In this document: positions 1 through 12,936 of the stretch, piece after piece | How the letters are laid out: each line of letters starts with the position of its first letter | Numbering within the stretch: the stretch's first letter is position 1 | Assembly (NCBI RefSeq): GCF_016097555.1 | Contig: NC_054702.1 | Location: forward strand, 91,477,798 to 91,541,797 | Reading direction: 5' to 3' | DNA from: Gigantopelta aegis | Lineage: Eukaryota; Mollusca; Gastropoda; Neomphalida; Peltospiridae | DNA length: 64,000 nucleotides | Made by a program: the position numbers and the translations under genes | The notes under the pieces: model-generated | Database searches by the model: none | What the model saw: the letters and a program-made list of their open reading frames with translations, nothing else | Told to the model about the DNA's origin: nothing

Positions 1-1318
1 AGATTGATTTCAAAAGAAGTATCATAACAGAGTCGTAATAGTGTGCAACAATGACTTATTGTCAGAGTACAGGAGTTTGTGATCACGATATGTGGTTTCA
101 ATTTCGTCTGTAGGAGGACTGCCACTTTGTGGCGTGCCAAGAACGTTTTTCAAAGATTTGAACAATAAACGAATACCTCAATGCGCAAAAGGATATACAC
201 ATAATAGTTTAAACAAGGAACTGTGAGTATTGTAGAGAAATATTGCTCAAATTACTTTGGAGCGAAGTATGCTGTATCTTTAATATTCACTGTTATACCT
301 ATATATCTTAAAATAACTGGGCCATGCGAGAAATAAATATATAGGGCCCAGTAATATGGGGTCTTCTCCATATGGACAAAGAATGTAAATCCAAATAAAA
401 GGAGCACTTTGTCGAACCCCATCATCCACTAGATACTGCCCTGTTAGTCAAATTTCTCGTTCGTCTTGTATGATTGCAATAACCCATATTATAGCTATTA
501 TTTTGAAAACAATACCAGCTGGGTTAGGGTTAGGGTTAGGGTCTGATGTCCTGAAATTAAAATTATGTACACCATAACTTGGTGATATATTCGGATTAAT
601 GTCTTGATTTACAAAAGGGGACAGCTGCGTTTGAAGACGAGTTTATATATACAGTGTCTTTACAATAATGTTTTTGCTATTAAACAATATTAATCATGAT
701 TGATTTACTTGGTAAAGGGTTGAAAGCGGATAATAAAAAGGTAACATTGTAGAATTACGGGAAATGTGTGGTCAAGCGCGGACCAAGGATTTTGTAAGGG
801 GGGGGGGGGGAGGGGGGCGGCACAAAATTCTAAAGAAAAAGTAATTTAAGTTTGTCGAAGGCAAATGAGCTGAGTTTCCAAAGGGAGCGTGATTTGTAAA
901 AAGGTACGGGTGCGTGTTCCCCGGAACATTTTCAAATCAAGATGCTGAGGCGCGTTTTCGGGGCCATTTAATGTGATATATTGTTGATTATGATTTTTTT
1001 TTTTTTAATTTTTAAAGTCATTAAAATGAAGGGCGCTTCAAACAGACGGTGGATCCGTCGGTGGGAGTTAGAGCTAAATGGATACATTTGTATTGACTCT
1101 GAAGTCAAGTAACGGTTTATATACATGTAGATATGATTCTATACCTGTATTTGTGTGTTTCACTGCGCGGTAAAATGCAGCATGTGGGGTACAGCTTAAT
1201 GTTAGTAGCACTTTGAAGATTATGGATTCGTGAACCATTATCGTACAAAGAAAGTCATAGTTATAATGCATATACATACAATTAAAAACAAACTCCGAAA
1301 ATGTCTTATACAACTAAA
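1..1318. other. Intergenic sequence, no gene recognised
   Basis: AT-rich sequence with frequent stops in all frames. The only features seen are a short telomere-like tract near 521-541, a G run near 799-820 and a T run near 993-1005. I see no exon, SINE or transposon end that I can support. Confidence 0.5.
521..541 (+). repeat. Short interstitial telomere-like (TTAGGG)n tract
   Basis: Three uninterrupted GGGTTA units followed by GGG. TTAGGG is the telomere repeat in molluscs and most animals. The tract is too short to be a telomere, so it is an internal remnant or a chance expansion. Confidence 0.7.
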
Positions 1319-3268
1319 AATGTAAACCATCTGTACGGTCACTTGAGACTGACAGTGTATCTATAGTAATGGTTGTGACGTGTAAGCCATCTGTACGGTC
1401 ACTTGAGACTGACAGTGTATCTATAGTAATGGTTGTGACGTGTAAGCCATCTGTACGGTCACTTTAGACCAACAGAGTATCCATGGTAATGCGTGTGACG
1501 TGTGGACAATATACACGGTCACTTGCGACTAGCAGTGTATCCATGGTAATGGTTGTGTGTCTGTGAACCGTCTGTAAGGGACACTTGCGACTAGCAGTGT
1601 ATCCATGGTAATGGTTGTGTGTCTGTGAACCGTCTGTAAGGGACACTTGCGACTAGCAGTGTATCCATGGTAATGGTTGTGTGTCTGTGAACCGTCTGTA
1701 AGGGACACTTGCGACTAGCAGTGTATACATGGTAATGGTTGTGTGTCTGTGAACCGTCTGTAAGGGACACTTGCGTCTAGCAGTGTATCCATGGTAATGG
1801 TTGTGTGTCTGTGAACCGTTTGTAAGGGACACTTGCGAATAGCAGTGTATCCATGGTAATGGTTGTGTGTCTGTGAACCGTCTGTAAGGGGCACTTGCGA
1901 CTAGCAGTATAAACATGGTAATGGTTGTGTGTCTGTGAACCGTCTGTAAGGGACACATGCGACTAGTAGTATAAACATGATAATGGTTGTGTGTCTGTGA
2001 ACCGTCTGTAAGGGTCACTTGCGACTAGCGGTGTATCCATGGTAATGGTTGTGTGTCTGTAAACCGTCTGTAAGGGACACTTGCGACTAGCAGTGTATAC
2101 ATGGTAATGGTTGTGTGTCTGTGAACCGTCTGTAAGGGACACTTGCGACTAGCAGTGTACACATGGTAATGGTTGTGTGTCAGTGAACCGTCTGTAAGGG
2201 ACACATGCGACTAGTAGTATAAACATGGTAATGGTTGTGTCTGTGAACCGTCTGTAAGGGTCACTTGCGACTAGCGGTGTATCCATGGTAATGGTTGTGT
2301 GTCTGTGAACCGTCTGTAAGGGTCACTTGCGACTAGCAGTGTATCCATGGTAATGGTTGTGTGTCTGTGAACCGTCTGTAAGGGACACTTGCGACTAGCA
2401 GTATAAACATGGTAATGGTTGTGTGTCTGTGAACCGTCTGTAAGGGACACTTGCGACTAGCAGTGTAAACATGGTAATGGTTGTGTGTCTGTGAACCGTC
2501 TGTAAGGGACACTTGCGACTAGCAGTGTAAACATGGTAATGGTTGTGTGTCTGTGAACCGTCTGTAAGGGACAATTGCGGCTAGCAGTGTATACATGGTA
2601 ATGGTTGTGTGTCTGTGAACCGTCTGTAAGGGTCACTTGCGACTAGTAGTATAAACATGATAATGGTTGTGTATCTGTGAACCGTCTGTAAGGGTCACTT
2701 GCGACTAGCAGTGTATACATGGTAATGGTTGTGTGTCTGTGAACCGTCTGTAAGGGACACTTGCGGCTAGCAGTGTATACATGGTAATGGTTGTGTGTCT
2801 GTGAACCGTCTGTAAGGGTCACTTGCGACTAGTAGTATAAACATGATAATGGTTGTGTATCTGTGAACCGTCTGTAAGGGTCACTTGCGACTAGCAGTGT
2901 ATACATGGTAATGGTTGTGTGTCTGTGAACCGTCTGTAAGGGACACTTGCGGCTAGCAGTGTATACATGGTAATGGTTGTGTGTCTGTGAACCGTCTGTA
3001 AGGGACACTTGCGACTAGCAGTATAAACATGGTAATGGTTGTGTGTCTGTGAACCGTCTGTAAGGGACACTTGCGACTAGCAGTGTATACATGGTAATGG
3101 TTGTGTGTCTGTGAACCGTCTGTAAGGGACACTTGCGACTAGCAGTGTATACATGGTAATGGTTGTGTTTCTGTGAACCGTCTGTAAGGGACACTTGCGA
3201 CTAGCAGTGTATACATGGTAATGGTTGTGTGTCTGTGAACCGTCTGTAAGGGACACTTGCGACTAGCA
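1319..3268. repeat. 62-bp minisatellite array, about 31 units
   Basis: A direct tandem repeat built on the core CTGTGAACCGTCTGTAAGGG, followed by a variable half containing GCGACTAGCAGTGTAT and CATGGTAATGGTTGTGTGT. The first units (1319-1500) are 60 bp and more diverged. From about 1560 the period is 62 bp and units are nearly identical. Variants such as TAGTATAAACATGATAATGG recur every third unit near 2571-2950, giving a 186-bp higher-order period. Minus-strand reading frames here are repeat artefacts. Confidence 0.95.
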
Positions 3269-4807
3269 CATATATATTAGGATGCCATATACAGGTATTT
3301 AGATGCGCCATACACATATTTACATGCAATACTTGTATGCATATGTTATATTTGTATTTTAATGTCATAAATAATTATTATATTTAGATTCCATACATGT
3401 ATTTAAATGTCATACATAATTATATTTAGATGCCATATATATCTGAGGGCCATACGTGTATTTCGTGGTCAGAAAATGAATAATAGTAAGATTTGTTTTT
3501 CATAGCTATTGAGCCTATGCAATTTGAAGTAGATAAGTTTAGAATTAAACCAGATCAGCAAAGTGAAAACGAAATCTACTAGAAAGAAAATATTCTTCTA
3601 GAAGAATGATTGGTTGACGTGCGAAAGTTACGGTCGTACATTGGCGTAGCCACAATTGTATATTTGAGATCGTACATTTTGGGGAGAGCAAATACATTTT
3701 GAGTCGTGTTGTGTGGTGATAGGCAAATATAAAAAGTGGTGATGTAAAACCAAAAGCATAGATCATTTCTAACAATGGTGGAGAAAAGGTTTAACCCGTA
3801 AAAATGGACATTAATAAGTTTAGCTAATTTACAAACCTGTAACTCATTTGGATGAAGTTACAATAGAGTGAAAGAAGAGTCTGTCACGTTAAAACGAGAA
3901 ATATCCTTAAAAATAGATTAGAACTCGAATCAATAAGCTGCTTCTTCTCAGAAGCACATGCGTTTTTAAAAATATGAAACAAACATTTTTATTATTTAAT
4001 TTGTTTTGGTATTAGAAACACTAGGATGACCAGAAACACTAAAGAATAAAAGATAAGTAATGTTTGATTTCAGTGATCATAATCGGCTCTAATAGTGAAT
4101 AATATGCTGTAGTGTTCAAAAACTAGAGTCTGTCCATTTAACATACCTGTATATTGATGTGAATGCCTAAAAATGTAGACCAACCGTTGAAATAACCAGT
4201 ATATGATAAGACACCACATAGTTTTAAAATGTGCTGACGTGTCATTAAACAAATATTTCTTTCTCGCTTTGGACTAATAAGAAGACACTTAGTGCTGTGA
4301 CCGGAACGAATAAAATGGTTGTAATTATAAGCAAAAAGAAAGTAAATCAATTTTTAAAAATGCCCGTAATTCTACATTGTTACCTATATTATTACACAAA
4401 ATTGACATTTAATAACTTGCATATTACATCACTCTTTTGTAATAGTTAATAAAACAAACTAACGATTTAAAAAGTTAATTAAACCTATGAGCACTGAGGT
4501 ATTTTTGTTTGTTGACAGTCCAGAATATGGAAGCTTAGTGCGTCTCGACCGGATTGTAAATTTAGCTCGCGCTCAAATACGCTGACACTTGGGAAAGCCG
4601 GGAATATCGGTAATGACGTCATTGCGGCTTTTGTGCAAACACACGTATATTATTTTACAGTTTTTATATAAAAATGTCAAAACAAATGTATTTTTATTAA
4701 TGTTATGTGATTCAGGTTTAAATAAGATTAGGTATGTTCCAGAAATGCATTAGGTGGGTGGAAAGCGTTAAAAGTAAGCTAATTTGATTTTAGTAGTCTC
4801 ATATTGA
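3269..4807. other. Intergenic, AT-rich, with one dispersed-repeat copy
   Basis: No gene is recognised. 3790-4142 resembles 9686-10350 (listed separately). The rest is AT-rich sequence without any exon-like signal I can support. Confidence 0.45.
3790..4142. repeat. Dispersed repeat, copy 1 (MITE-like)
   Basis: Shares a long diverged block with 9686-10350: an acaaacctgtaac-like segment, a GAGTCTGTCACGTTAAAAC-like segment, a run of matches ending in AGAAACACT, and a GTAAGTAATGT-like segment. Its right end carries AAACTAGAGTCTGTCCATTTA-like sequence, the reverse complement of the left end of the other copy. This suggests a non-autonomous element with inverted ends. Boundaries are approximate. 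Confidence 0.5.
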
Positions 4808-4862
4808 AGGAAAGGAAATGTTTTATTTAGCGACGCACTCAACTCATTTAATTTTACGGTTG
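4808..4862 (-). repeat. SINE tail fragment (tail A)
   Basis: Reads GGAAATGTTTTATTTAGCGA then a GCACTCAACTCATTT block, the reverse complement of the 3' end of the tail-A SINEs at 18124-18438 and elsewhere. Only the tail is present. Confidence 0.75.
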
Positions 4863-4932
4863 ACTTCTGTTTTTTTATATTTATTGACATGTATCTATGT
4901 TTATTTCTACTACTATATATTGTTGTTGTTAG

Positions 4933-4966
<34 letters not shown>

Positions 4967-7117
4967 ATTGGTTTCTACCATTATTATGTGTTGTTGTAAA
5001 AGGAATACTTTTTTCTCTTCTTTTTTTGTGGAGTTTTGTTTTTAATACAAAGCTAAGTGAAAAATTAAAATGGTTTTAATACACTGGGTGCGATAGGGAT
5101 TGAAATCTTTGTTTAAAATTTTAGATCTTATTGAAAAAAAGTGTATACAGAACATTTTGCACACTTCAGCTAAGCTTAAACATCAAAGTGAACCTATTAA
5201 AAACAATTAGTAATTAGTCTACTTTTTGGAGTAACTGCAAGGGAGCTATATTTATTCTAATAAGCTCTCTTCTGTGCCAGTTTTGATTTAGTAAACTAGT
5301 CTGGAAGTGACAGTCCTCTTTTTGGTGGTGCAAGGATGTATTGGCCAGTAAAGGATATGGTCGGAAGTAGTGGCTGGCCTCCTGTAGACAATGAATTAGA
5401 TAGATATTAATAGAAGAGTACGAGAGAGGGGCGGGAGCAGGGGGGGGGGGCAGGGCAATCCCCGTAGTGCTGGAGCAAAACCTAAAATTCTAAAAAAAAT
5501 TATACAGATCTATATTCGGGCACAATGTGCTAACCTGATACCTTTTTACCATGTATTTTCCATCATTTTACCCTTAAAATTAGTTGTAATCCATGTAAAA
5601 AGCCTAGTGATTCGTTTTCAACCCTATAGCTGTTTGGTAGTAATTCTAATATGAATAAATGTTGTTATTCGGTCAGAAACCAGCTTGTCCTACAAGAATG
5701 GGATCCCGTACGCCTATGGGGATTCATGGAATCAAGCAGTATTTTGTCAAATACTCATTCAACTCAGCGTCGCGCAGAGATACGGTCTTCATTGTGGATA
5801 ACGATTTTGTCGATCAGGTTGTATAAACTTTTACAGTCAGGACTGCACATGTCATACCACACTCACCCTATTTTGTATGCAGCGTGAATATTAGGTTTAG
5901 TTTTAAACTGTATTTACGTGCCTATATACTTGCATAGGCTTTCATGGTTCGGAACATTATTACCGGGGAAGAGGGTTCAAACATCTATCATTCACTGAAT
6001 TAAATTTAAAATGTGTTCCATTGTTTGCAAAGACGGTTTTGAGTAAATGACGCCTCTAGGCCACTCATATTTTTTGCGCTCCCAGCCCCGCGCCTCTAAA
6101 ACAATAAGAATACGTTCTACTAGGCTATATGGTAGGATGGGGGGGGGGGGGGGGGTGCGAAGGGGAGGCGAATGGATCTGGCATAAAGAGCTAGTAGACT
6201 CTAATGTTTTTCACGACGATTTTGCCGACCCTAATATGTGGCGACTTAAGCCTAGGCCTTGTCGGCCTATGCGTTAATACGGCTCTGATTGATTGTATTA
6301 CAAATATTTTTTATCAAAGCTACTAGTAATAAATGAATGATTGGGTATCTTCTCAAACCTCAGGTTTCCACCCCGCCCTTTTTATATTTTCTGCAATGGT
6401 CTTCAGGTCGATAGCATTATGTAATAATCATTAACAGTTTTCTGTGCTTAACAGTTGATTTTGGCTAACAGTCAATGGCGATCGGTTAAACCTCAGGTAG
6501 CACATGTCACTTACTAACTATTTATAGCACACGGTACTCGACTTACACGTATTACATCATTCTATGGTCAGCTTAGATTATTTCGCGACAATTAAACATT
6601 ACATCCACATGTGTTGTATTTTTCCATAACTGTGAAATCGTTTATAATAAAATACATTTGATTGGTGTACCGTTTCTTCGTAATTGTTAACATCAGTTTT
6701 TATATCATTTTAGGAAAAAAAGATTTTATTCATGAATACATAAATGTCCTATTATGTTTTGTGAACATGTTTTAAATGTTTGTAAACACCTTTTAATTAT
6801 TGTTTTCGTCGACTTACGGTTTGGAGGCGTATTTGATTTTGTACATGACTAAATTCATCTTAAGGAATTAACGGCAAATCTTAATTATTTTGGTCTCATA
6901 TTTATGGATATAAATTCTAAAACCCTCTTTAATTGAAAAATTGACATACGTGACCGGAATTGAGACAAAAGCATAGTTTTGACGATGCAAAACCAGTTGC
7001 TTAGACAATCATATATGAATGGAATTGAATACATGAGCATGCGTGAAGTGATCACAAATAGTCGTAGAAGCACAACAGGAATAACATAGTACAGGTAAAC
7101 AGGGAAATATGAAACAA

Positions 7118-7120
<3 letters not shown>
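4863..7120. other. Intergenic, simple repeats only
   Basis: Holds a (TTG)n stretch near 4920-4970 and poly-G runs near 5441-5450 and 6139-6156. Open frames up to about 78 codons show no family resemblance that I recognise and are probably chance. Confidence 0.45.

Positions 7121-7209
<89 letters not shown>
7121..7209. repeat. (GA)n microsatellite
   Basis: About 44 uninterrupted GA dinucleotides. Frames through it encode only Arg-Glu or Leu-Ser runs and are not genes. Confidence 0.98.
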
Positions 7210-7213
<4 letters not shown>

Positions 7214-9685
7214 AATTCTCAAAGTACAACCTGTATTATCAATTATTTGTGTCAAGTTAACTCAAAATGCACTTTAATTGATATTTTTGTTAAAATTATG
7301 TTTAATGTTCTGCTAATATATTCCATGTATTCGTTGATATAAATGTTTCTGATATTTTAACGCTAAATAATAATATGATAAATTATCATAAAAGCTAAAT
7401 AATCTATCACAATTGGGTTCTGCTTGATTTTTTCGGAAATCCATAATTTTGAAGACAATAACACTAACAGCCAATGAACTTAATACTGAATTGTCTTCTT
7501 ATTTTATAATGTTTTAAATGTCTTACCAGTATGTTCATAAATTGGGTAAGTGTGCTTCAAGTAGTAGAAAATTAAATCATACCTTTTTAAAAATCCAAAA
7601 CAGTACTGACAACAGATTTGTCTTAATTTAAGATATGCATTAATTTGTATTTATCAAATGATTTCTACGAATACAATGCCGTGGGGTATAAAGTTCAAAA
7701 TGACATTCGGTTATTTTTGTATATTTAACTCAATGTTGATTCTCCTTGACAGTTAGATTTATATTGGCAAAAAGAGGGGTTTTCTCTAACTTTTTAATAA
7801 ATATCACAACTATAACCTATTTGGTATTAATATTCATTTATTTCCAAGTAAAAGATTAGCTACTGATCTGAAAATATATTTTAAAATAAACTTCTTTCTG
7901 TGATAAAACTTGAAAACGAAAACAAAACTGTTGTCAATACCTAAAACAATATTGTTATTAAAACAAAAGGTAAAAGAAGGACATTTTCGTCTTGTTTTGA
8001 CTCGATTTTTGACTTTCTGAAAATATTATGAAGAGAAATATTGATAAATATATTTTTCAAACATTTTGGTTTAGACTCGGCCTATTTTGAAACGAAGATA
8101 CTGAAACTGAAGCAACAGAATGTGTTTTTGTGGTTACGTGATGACAAACGTTAAACTGAAACAGGACCTTGGCGGTGTTTTGTAAGGAGCTTTTGCTGTT
8201 GGTTTGTTCCCTGGAAATTGCTTTGATTTTTTTTTTTTTTTTTTTATATCTTCAATAAAAGAATTATATAATAGCGATGATGTTCATAACAAAGTTATGA
8301 GAGATTGTGTTGAAGGTGGATGTCATAATAACGATGATTACAATGACGATGATGATGATGGATGAAGATGTTTGTGATGTATGGACATGGTGTAGTTGTT
8401 GTCAATGTTCCAATGATGATGGTGATGATAATAATGATGTCAATAATCATTACATTCTATGCATACACAAAATAAAATAATAATACATATACAACAAATT
8501 AAAAATTAAAAATTTACATATATTTTGGTAACTCAAAAATCAAAAGAATAAAATAATTCAATACTCCTGTGCTTAGAAACAAAAACAAAATCACTTACGC
8601 TGTCCATTTGATCGTCTGATAATGTTTTCGAGGAAAGTATTTTGGGGTGCCACAAGACCCCGCCTAGCTGCAGGCATGATGGAAAGGTATTTTCCGCGGC
8701 ACTGTCGTCTTGTTTTAGTTACATTGTAGAACTGTGTCCACCCGAACACACCTGTCCAAGCAGCTTATATCCATGAATGGTTATTGTTTAAATTTCACGA
8801 AATCTATGTTTTGTGCGTCCATCATAAACGAAGGAACAATCACATGATGCTACCTGTGCCAGGTAAAAGTCGTCGTGCCAAATCAATCATTAATAAAGGC
8901 AACGGCCAGTGCGCATGTGCGGTAGCTTATTATGCTTGTGATGTGAATTATATCACTTACGGATTTCCAGTGTGATTGCAGTGATGCTGTTGTCGTCATG
9001 GTTACCCCGCGAATGACAGCGCGGGTAGACATTTTGTCATAGCGAACGACGCAAACTGTTTTTGCTGTTTTATTATTAAAGTTAAACAATGCAACGATAG
9101 GTCGCTTTTTCTGTAGTATTCTTACTGTCTTTTGGAAACGTCTGTAGGGAATATTGTTTTGTCGTAGACCTTTGATTCAACGGAGCTTCGCTGCACTTTC
9201 TAACTAATCTAATGATTAACGCAAGTTCCACACCTGTAATTGGATCGATAATGTATTAAAGTCGCTCTCGGCACAGACCTGTGCGGACTTTTCCCAGTCG
9301 ATAGACCCCCCCATGGGGGTGTCCGACTGTGATTCATTGATGATTGACCACACCGGCTATAATTACTTTTCACATTTGTAACTGGACACTTGTGTGCGCA
9401 ATAATTACTGGAGCGCAAAATGTCTGTATACTATTTTGGAAACAAATCATTATGCATATAATTAATTAATGTAGCAGTTATTGTCAATAAAAGTGAAGCG
9501 AATAGACGGGTGGACACACGGACAATCAGACAGACTGCCAGAAAGGACAAAAACACAGACAGGCGGATGAATGGACAAGGGAAAACGGACGGACAGACAG
9601 ACAGACAGACAGACAGGTCAGCCAGAAAGGTCATGGACTTAGACAGACGTCACAAATGTATGCACACCGATTGACAGCTCAACTT
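7210..9685. other. Intergenic, no gene recognised
   Basis: AT-rich. Contains a GAT-rich stretch (8330-8450), a small GC-rich hairpin near 9003-9027 (ACCCCGCG / CGCGGGT arms) and (GACA)n near 9588-9616. No coding exon could be supported. Confidence 0.45.
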
Positions 9686-10350
9686 TAAAGTGACAGACTC
9701 TAGTTTCAGTCCCTGAAAATTGGACTCTAAGCTTTGGTTAATCTACAAATCTGTAACAGAATTGGATAAAGTTATAATAGACAGACAGACAGACAGACAC
9801 GTTCTTTATTTACGTCTCACCTTGTGTACAGATTGAAATAAAAACAAGACTTCAACAGTAATAATACAGTGATGCAGTAGTAAAAGTACACAAGCCACTC
9901 CTATGGAGTTATGAGAGACTTTAAAACTACAAAAAGACTATGAAAAACATTTAAAAGTATTGTATTTACAAGAAGTAACACTAAAAACCCTAAAATATGT
10001 ATATGTCTAGATGTATAAAAAATCTTTGACGACGTAATAAAATAACATGACAACTTTTGGCTGTAATTTTAACAATATCCGGTTGGCTTAAAAGTAATGG
10101 CATTTTTTCTTTCGAGTGAAACAAGGGTCTGTGAGTTTAAAACGGGGAGTTACTCTCTAGAATAGACTAGAGTTCATCTCCATAATCGTTACTTCTCAAA
10201 TGAACGTGCGTTTTCAGAATTATGAAAAATACATTTCGTAGTATTAAAAACAACAGGACGGTCAGAAACACTTCATGTGTTTGGAAATAGATAAACAAAA
10301 CAATAAACTGTAAGTAATGTCGAATTTCAAAGATAAAAAAACGGGTCTAA
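9686..10350. repeat. Dispersed repeat, copy 2, with internal insertion
   Basis: Homologous in blocks to 3790-4142. The left end has GTGACAGACTCTAGTTT. The blocks resume after about 10110 with AGGGTCTGTGAGTTTAAAAC. The stretch in between (about 9779-10110), starting with (ACAG)n and ACGTTCTTTATTTACG, is absent from the other copy and may be a later insertion. Confidence 0.5.
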
Positions 10351-10414
10351 TTGTGAAAAAGACGCGCTGGTGTTTAAAATTTGGGGTTTGCGACTTTTAT
10401 AATCTTAATGTGAA

Positions 10415-10721
10415 TGAAGGAAGAAATGTTTTATTTAACCAATGCACTCAACACCTTTTCCTGTACGGTTATATGGCATTGGAAATGTCGTTAAGGACCA
10501 TACATATAATAAATCTCCCGCAGTCGCCACTCAATGGGCTATTTTTCGATTAGCAGCAAGGGATCATTTATATATACCATCCCACAAACGGAATAGTACA
10601 TACCACGGTCTTTGTTAAACCAGTTGTGGAGCACTGGCTGCAATCGGTCCACCGACGAGGATCTTCCTAAACCGACCGCGCACCAGGCGAGCGCTTTACC
10701 ACTGGCCTACGTCTCGCCCCA
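10415..10721 (-). repeat. tRNA-derived SINE (head 1 + tail A)
   Basis: In minus orientation. The right end holds the tRNA-like head (reverse complement of GGGGCGAGACGTAGGCCAGT, then GGTAAAGCGC). The body has CCGCAGTCGCCACTCAATGG and TTAGCAGCAAGGGATCATTT, and the left end is the GAAATGTTTTATTTAACC tail. Same family as 18124-18438 and 61897-62222. Confidence 0.85.
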
Positions 10722-11267
10722 CTATATTAATATTTCAGGAGAACAAACATATGGAGCAAAATGTTACGGCGTGGTGGAGCATGTGTCTGGCAGTAGCTGT
10801 ACCAGGGCCTGGTACATTCAGCATAAAACATGCAGCACAATAAATGGAGGGTAGTGTAACTCATCAATTAATACCCAGTTCCCGTTGTCAATGATTTAAA
10901 CGATAATACAGTAATACAGTAACTACAAAAGGGAACTCCTATAGATTTGATGGAGCGACAGACAAATTTAATTACGAACTGCTCAGTGATTCAAGAATAG
11001 TTCTATATTTAGAGTTTCAGCGGAATAATTTGATTAACAGAAAATGTTGAAAGCCCCATTCTTGCAATACCGTCACTTAACATTGTCTACTGATGCGAAA
11101 TGCGAAATCGCCAACAGTCTTGGTTCAACGTAACACCCCCTGTCGCCATTTTAAAATGCGCCGGGAGTGTCAACATTTCGAAATCTTCATTTGTTTGTGG
11201 TCATAGTCAATCGCAGAAAATCAAAGAATCGAGCGTCACAGGCTGAATACAAATCTGGATGATCTAA

Positions 11268-11580
11268 AATTTTGTTTAACGACACTACTAGAGAACATTC
11301 ATTTTACAATCTAAAGTTTTGTTTAAAGACACTACTAGAGAACATTCATTATACAATCTAAAGTTTTGTTTAAAGACACTACTAGAGAACATTCATTTTA
11401 CAATCTACTAAAGTTTTGTTTAAAGACACTACTAGAGAACATTCATTTTACAATCTAAAGTTTTGTTTAACGACACTACTAGAGAACATTGATTTTACAA
11501 TCTAAAGATTTGTTTAACGACACTACCAGAGAACATTGATTTTACAATCTAAAGCTTTGTTGAACGACACTACTAGAGGG
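11268..11580. repeat. About 46-bp satellite-like array resembling a SINE tail (left part)
   Basis: Tandem units containing AAAGTTTTGTTTAACGACAC, TACTAGAGAACATT and GATTTTACAATCT. The unit core closely matches the 3' end of tail-B SINEs in this window (GTTTGTTTTGTTTAACGACA, then CCACTAGAGCACATTGATT). The array therefore looks like an expansion of a SINE tail. It is interrupted at about 11580 and resumes at about 12028. Confidence 0.85.
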
Positions 11581-12027
11581 TGTATACTACCAAATCAAAT
11601 CCCATAGACGACAATAGTAACATATGTGGCTAAAACTCCTACATGCAGCGTATCAATCGACATAAACGTCACGGATATAAATATTACCACCCCTCACGCT
11701 TAAAGTAAATCAGAACAAAAACGGGGGTCAAGCTGCTCATTTCTGAGATAACGGGTAGCGTCTATGACTACCCTAGTTCCGCACAAAATTCGAGTACTTT
11801 TTTCACAGGTACCCCGTATATGTTTCAAGCACAAGGCTACTTGACACAGTGGACTAGATGAAATACAATTATATACATGTTTTGCCCAGATGAAACTGGT
11901 TTTTTTACAACCAACACACTCAGATTTATCACCAATCACAGGACTTGTGGTGTTCACTTCTCTATCAAAAGTTGGATGCACCTCGAACTATGATGTAGCC
12001 GGAAGTTATTTGGTTTAGTACTACCTA
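11581..12027. mobile_element. About 445-bp insertion splitting the satellite array (MITE-like)
   Basis: Unique sequence that interrupts one 46-bp unit: the unit breaks after ACTACTAGAG and resumes at AACATTGATTTTAC. The ends are imperfect inverted repeats (GTATACTACCAAATCAAAT at the left; the reverse complement of the right end is GTAGTACTAAACCAAATAAC). This fits a non-autonomous DNA element. A 93-codon minus-strand frame (11700-11981) has several Cys and His residues but I could not assign it to a family. Confidence 0.5.
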
Positions 12028-12310
12028 TAAAACATTGATTTTACAATCTACTAAAGCTTTTGTTAAACGACACTACTAGAGAACATTGATTTTACAATCT
12101 ACTAAAGTTTTTGTTAAACGACACTACTAGAGAACATTGATTTTACAATCTAAAGTTTTGTTTAACGACACTACTAGAGAACATTGATTTTACAATCTAC
12201 TAAAGTTTTTGTTAAACGACACTACTAGAGAACATTGATTTTACAATGTAGTGTTTAACGACACTACTAAAGAACATTGTTTCTACAATCTAAAGTTGTT
12301 TCATGACACT
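12028..12310. repeat. About 46-bp satellite-like array resembling a SINE tail (right part)
   Basis: Continuation of the array at 11268-11580, with units carrying AACGACACTACTAGAGAACA and TTGATTTTACAATCT, decaying towards 12300. Confidence 0.85.
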
Positions 12311-12672
12311 AGCAGAGAACACTGATTTTAGAACCAAAGTACCTCAGGGCAGCGCTCTACCAACTGAGCCAAGGCCTTCATCATACTTCATAGCGGATGG
12401 CCTAAAGCTCGGACTAAAGGTTCTCGTCCATATCGACGCTTAGTGCATATTAGCTAATTTCATTAATTAATGAACAAAGTCGTTGGCGCATCAAATGCAC
12501 AGTATTGTTACCTTTGCATGTCATCTTCGCAAAGCAAGTTACCATTTCGTCTAACTGCATTACGAAATGCAGTTGTTAAACGGAATGATAGCTTGGCTTG
12601 CTAAGATGTTTGCATTTGTGTTAATATCGTTCTAAGGAATGCCGAAATATTTTACTGTAATGATGTGGTGTA

Positions 12673-12740
12673 GGAAGGAAGGAATTGTTTTATTTAAGGA
12701 CGCACTCAACACATTTTATTTACAGTTATATGGCGTCAGA
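12673..12740 (-). repeat. SINE tail fragment (tail A)
   Basis: GGAATTGTTTTATTTAAGGA, then CGCACTCAACACATTTTATT and TATGGCGTCAGA, are the reverse complement of a tail-A SINE 3' end. The head is absent. Confidence 0.8.
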
Positions 12741-12936
12741 GATGTGGTGTAGGGTGTATAAGCACAACTGCTGAAGAAAATCGAAGTGTTTAAAAATAAC
12801 GTGACATTTAATGACAAGGTTTTTATAAATGTAAACATCTAACCGTACGGTGTCTTTTATGCACTAAATACTTTGTTGAATAACAATGAAATAAGTAAAT
12901 ATTCAACACAAATGTATATTGGTGTAAACTTTTTAA

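Noticed and set aside
1464-2018. Minus-strand open frames with repeated THNHYHGYT-like peptide
   Set aside because: They are translations of the 62-bp minisatellite, whose period is not a multiple of three, and have no start context or homology.
1319-3268. CRISPR-like array
   Set aside because: The repeats abut directly without unique spacers, the unit is 62 bp, and the genome is eukaryotic.
11700-11981. 93-codon Cys/His-containing frame resembling a zinc-ribbon
   Set aside because: It lies inside a MITE-like insertion, the cysteine spacing fits no family I can name with confidence, and chance is likely at this length.
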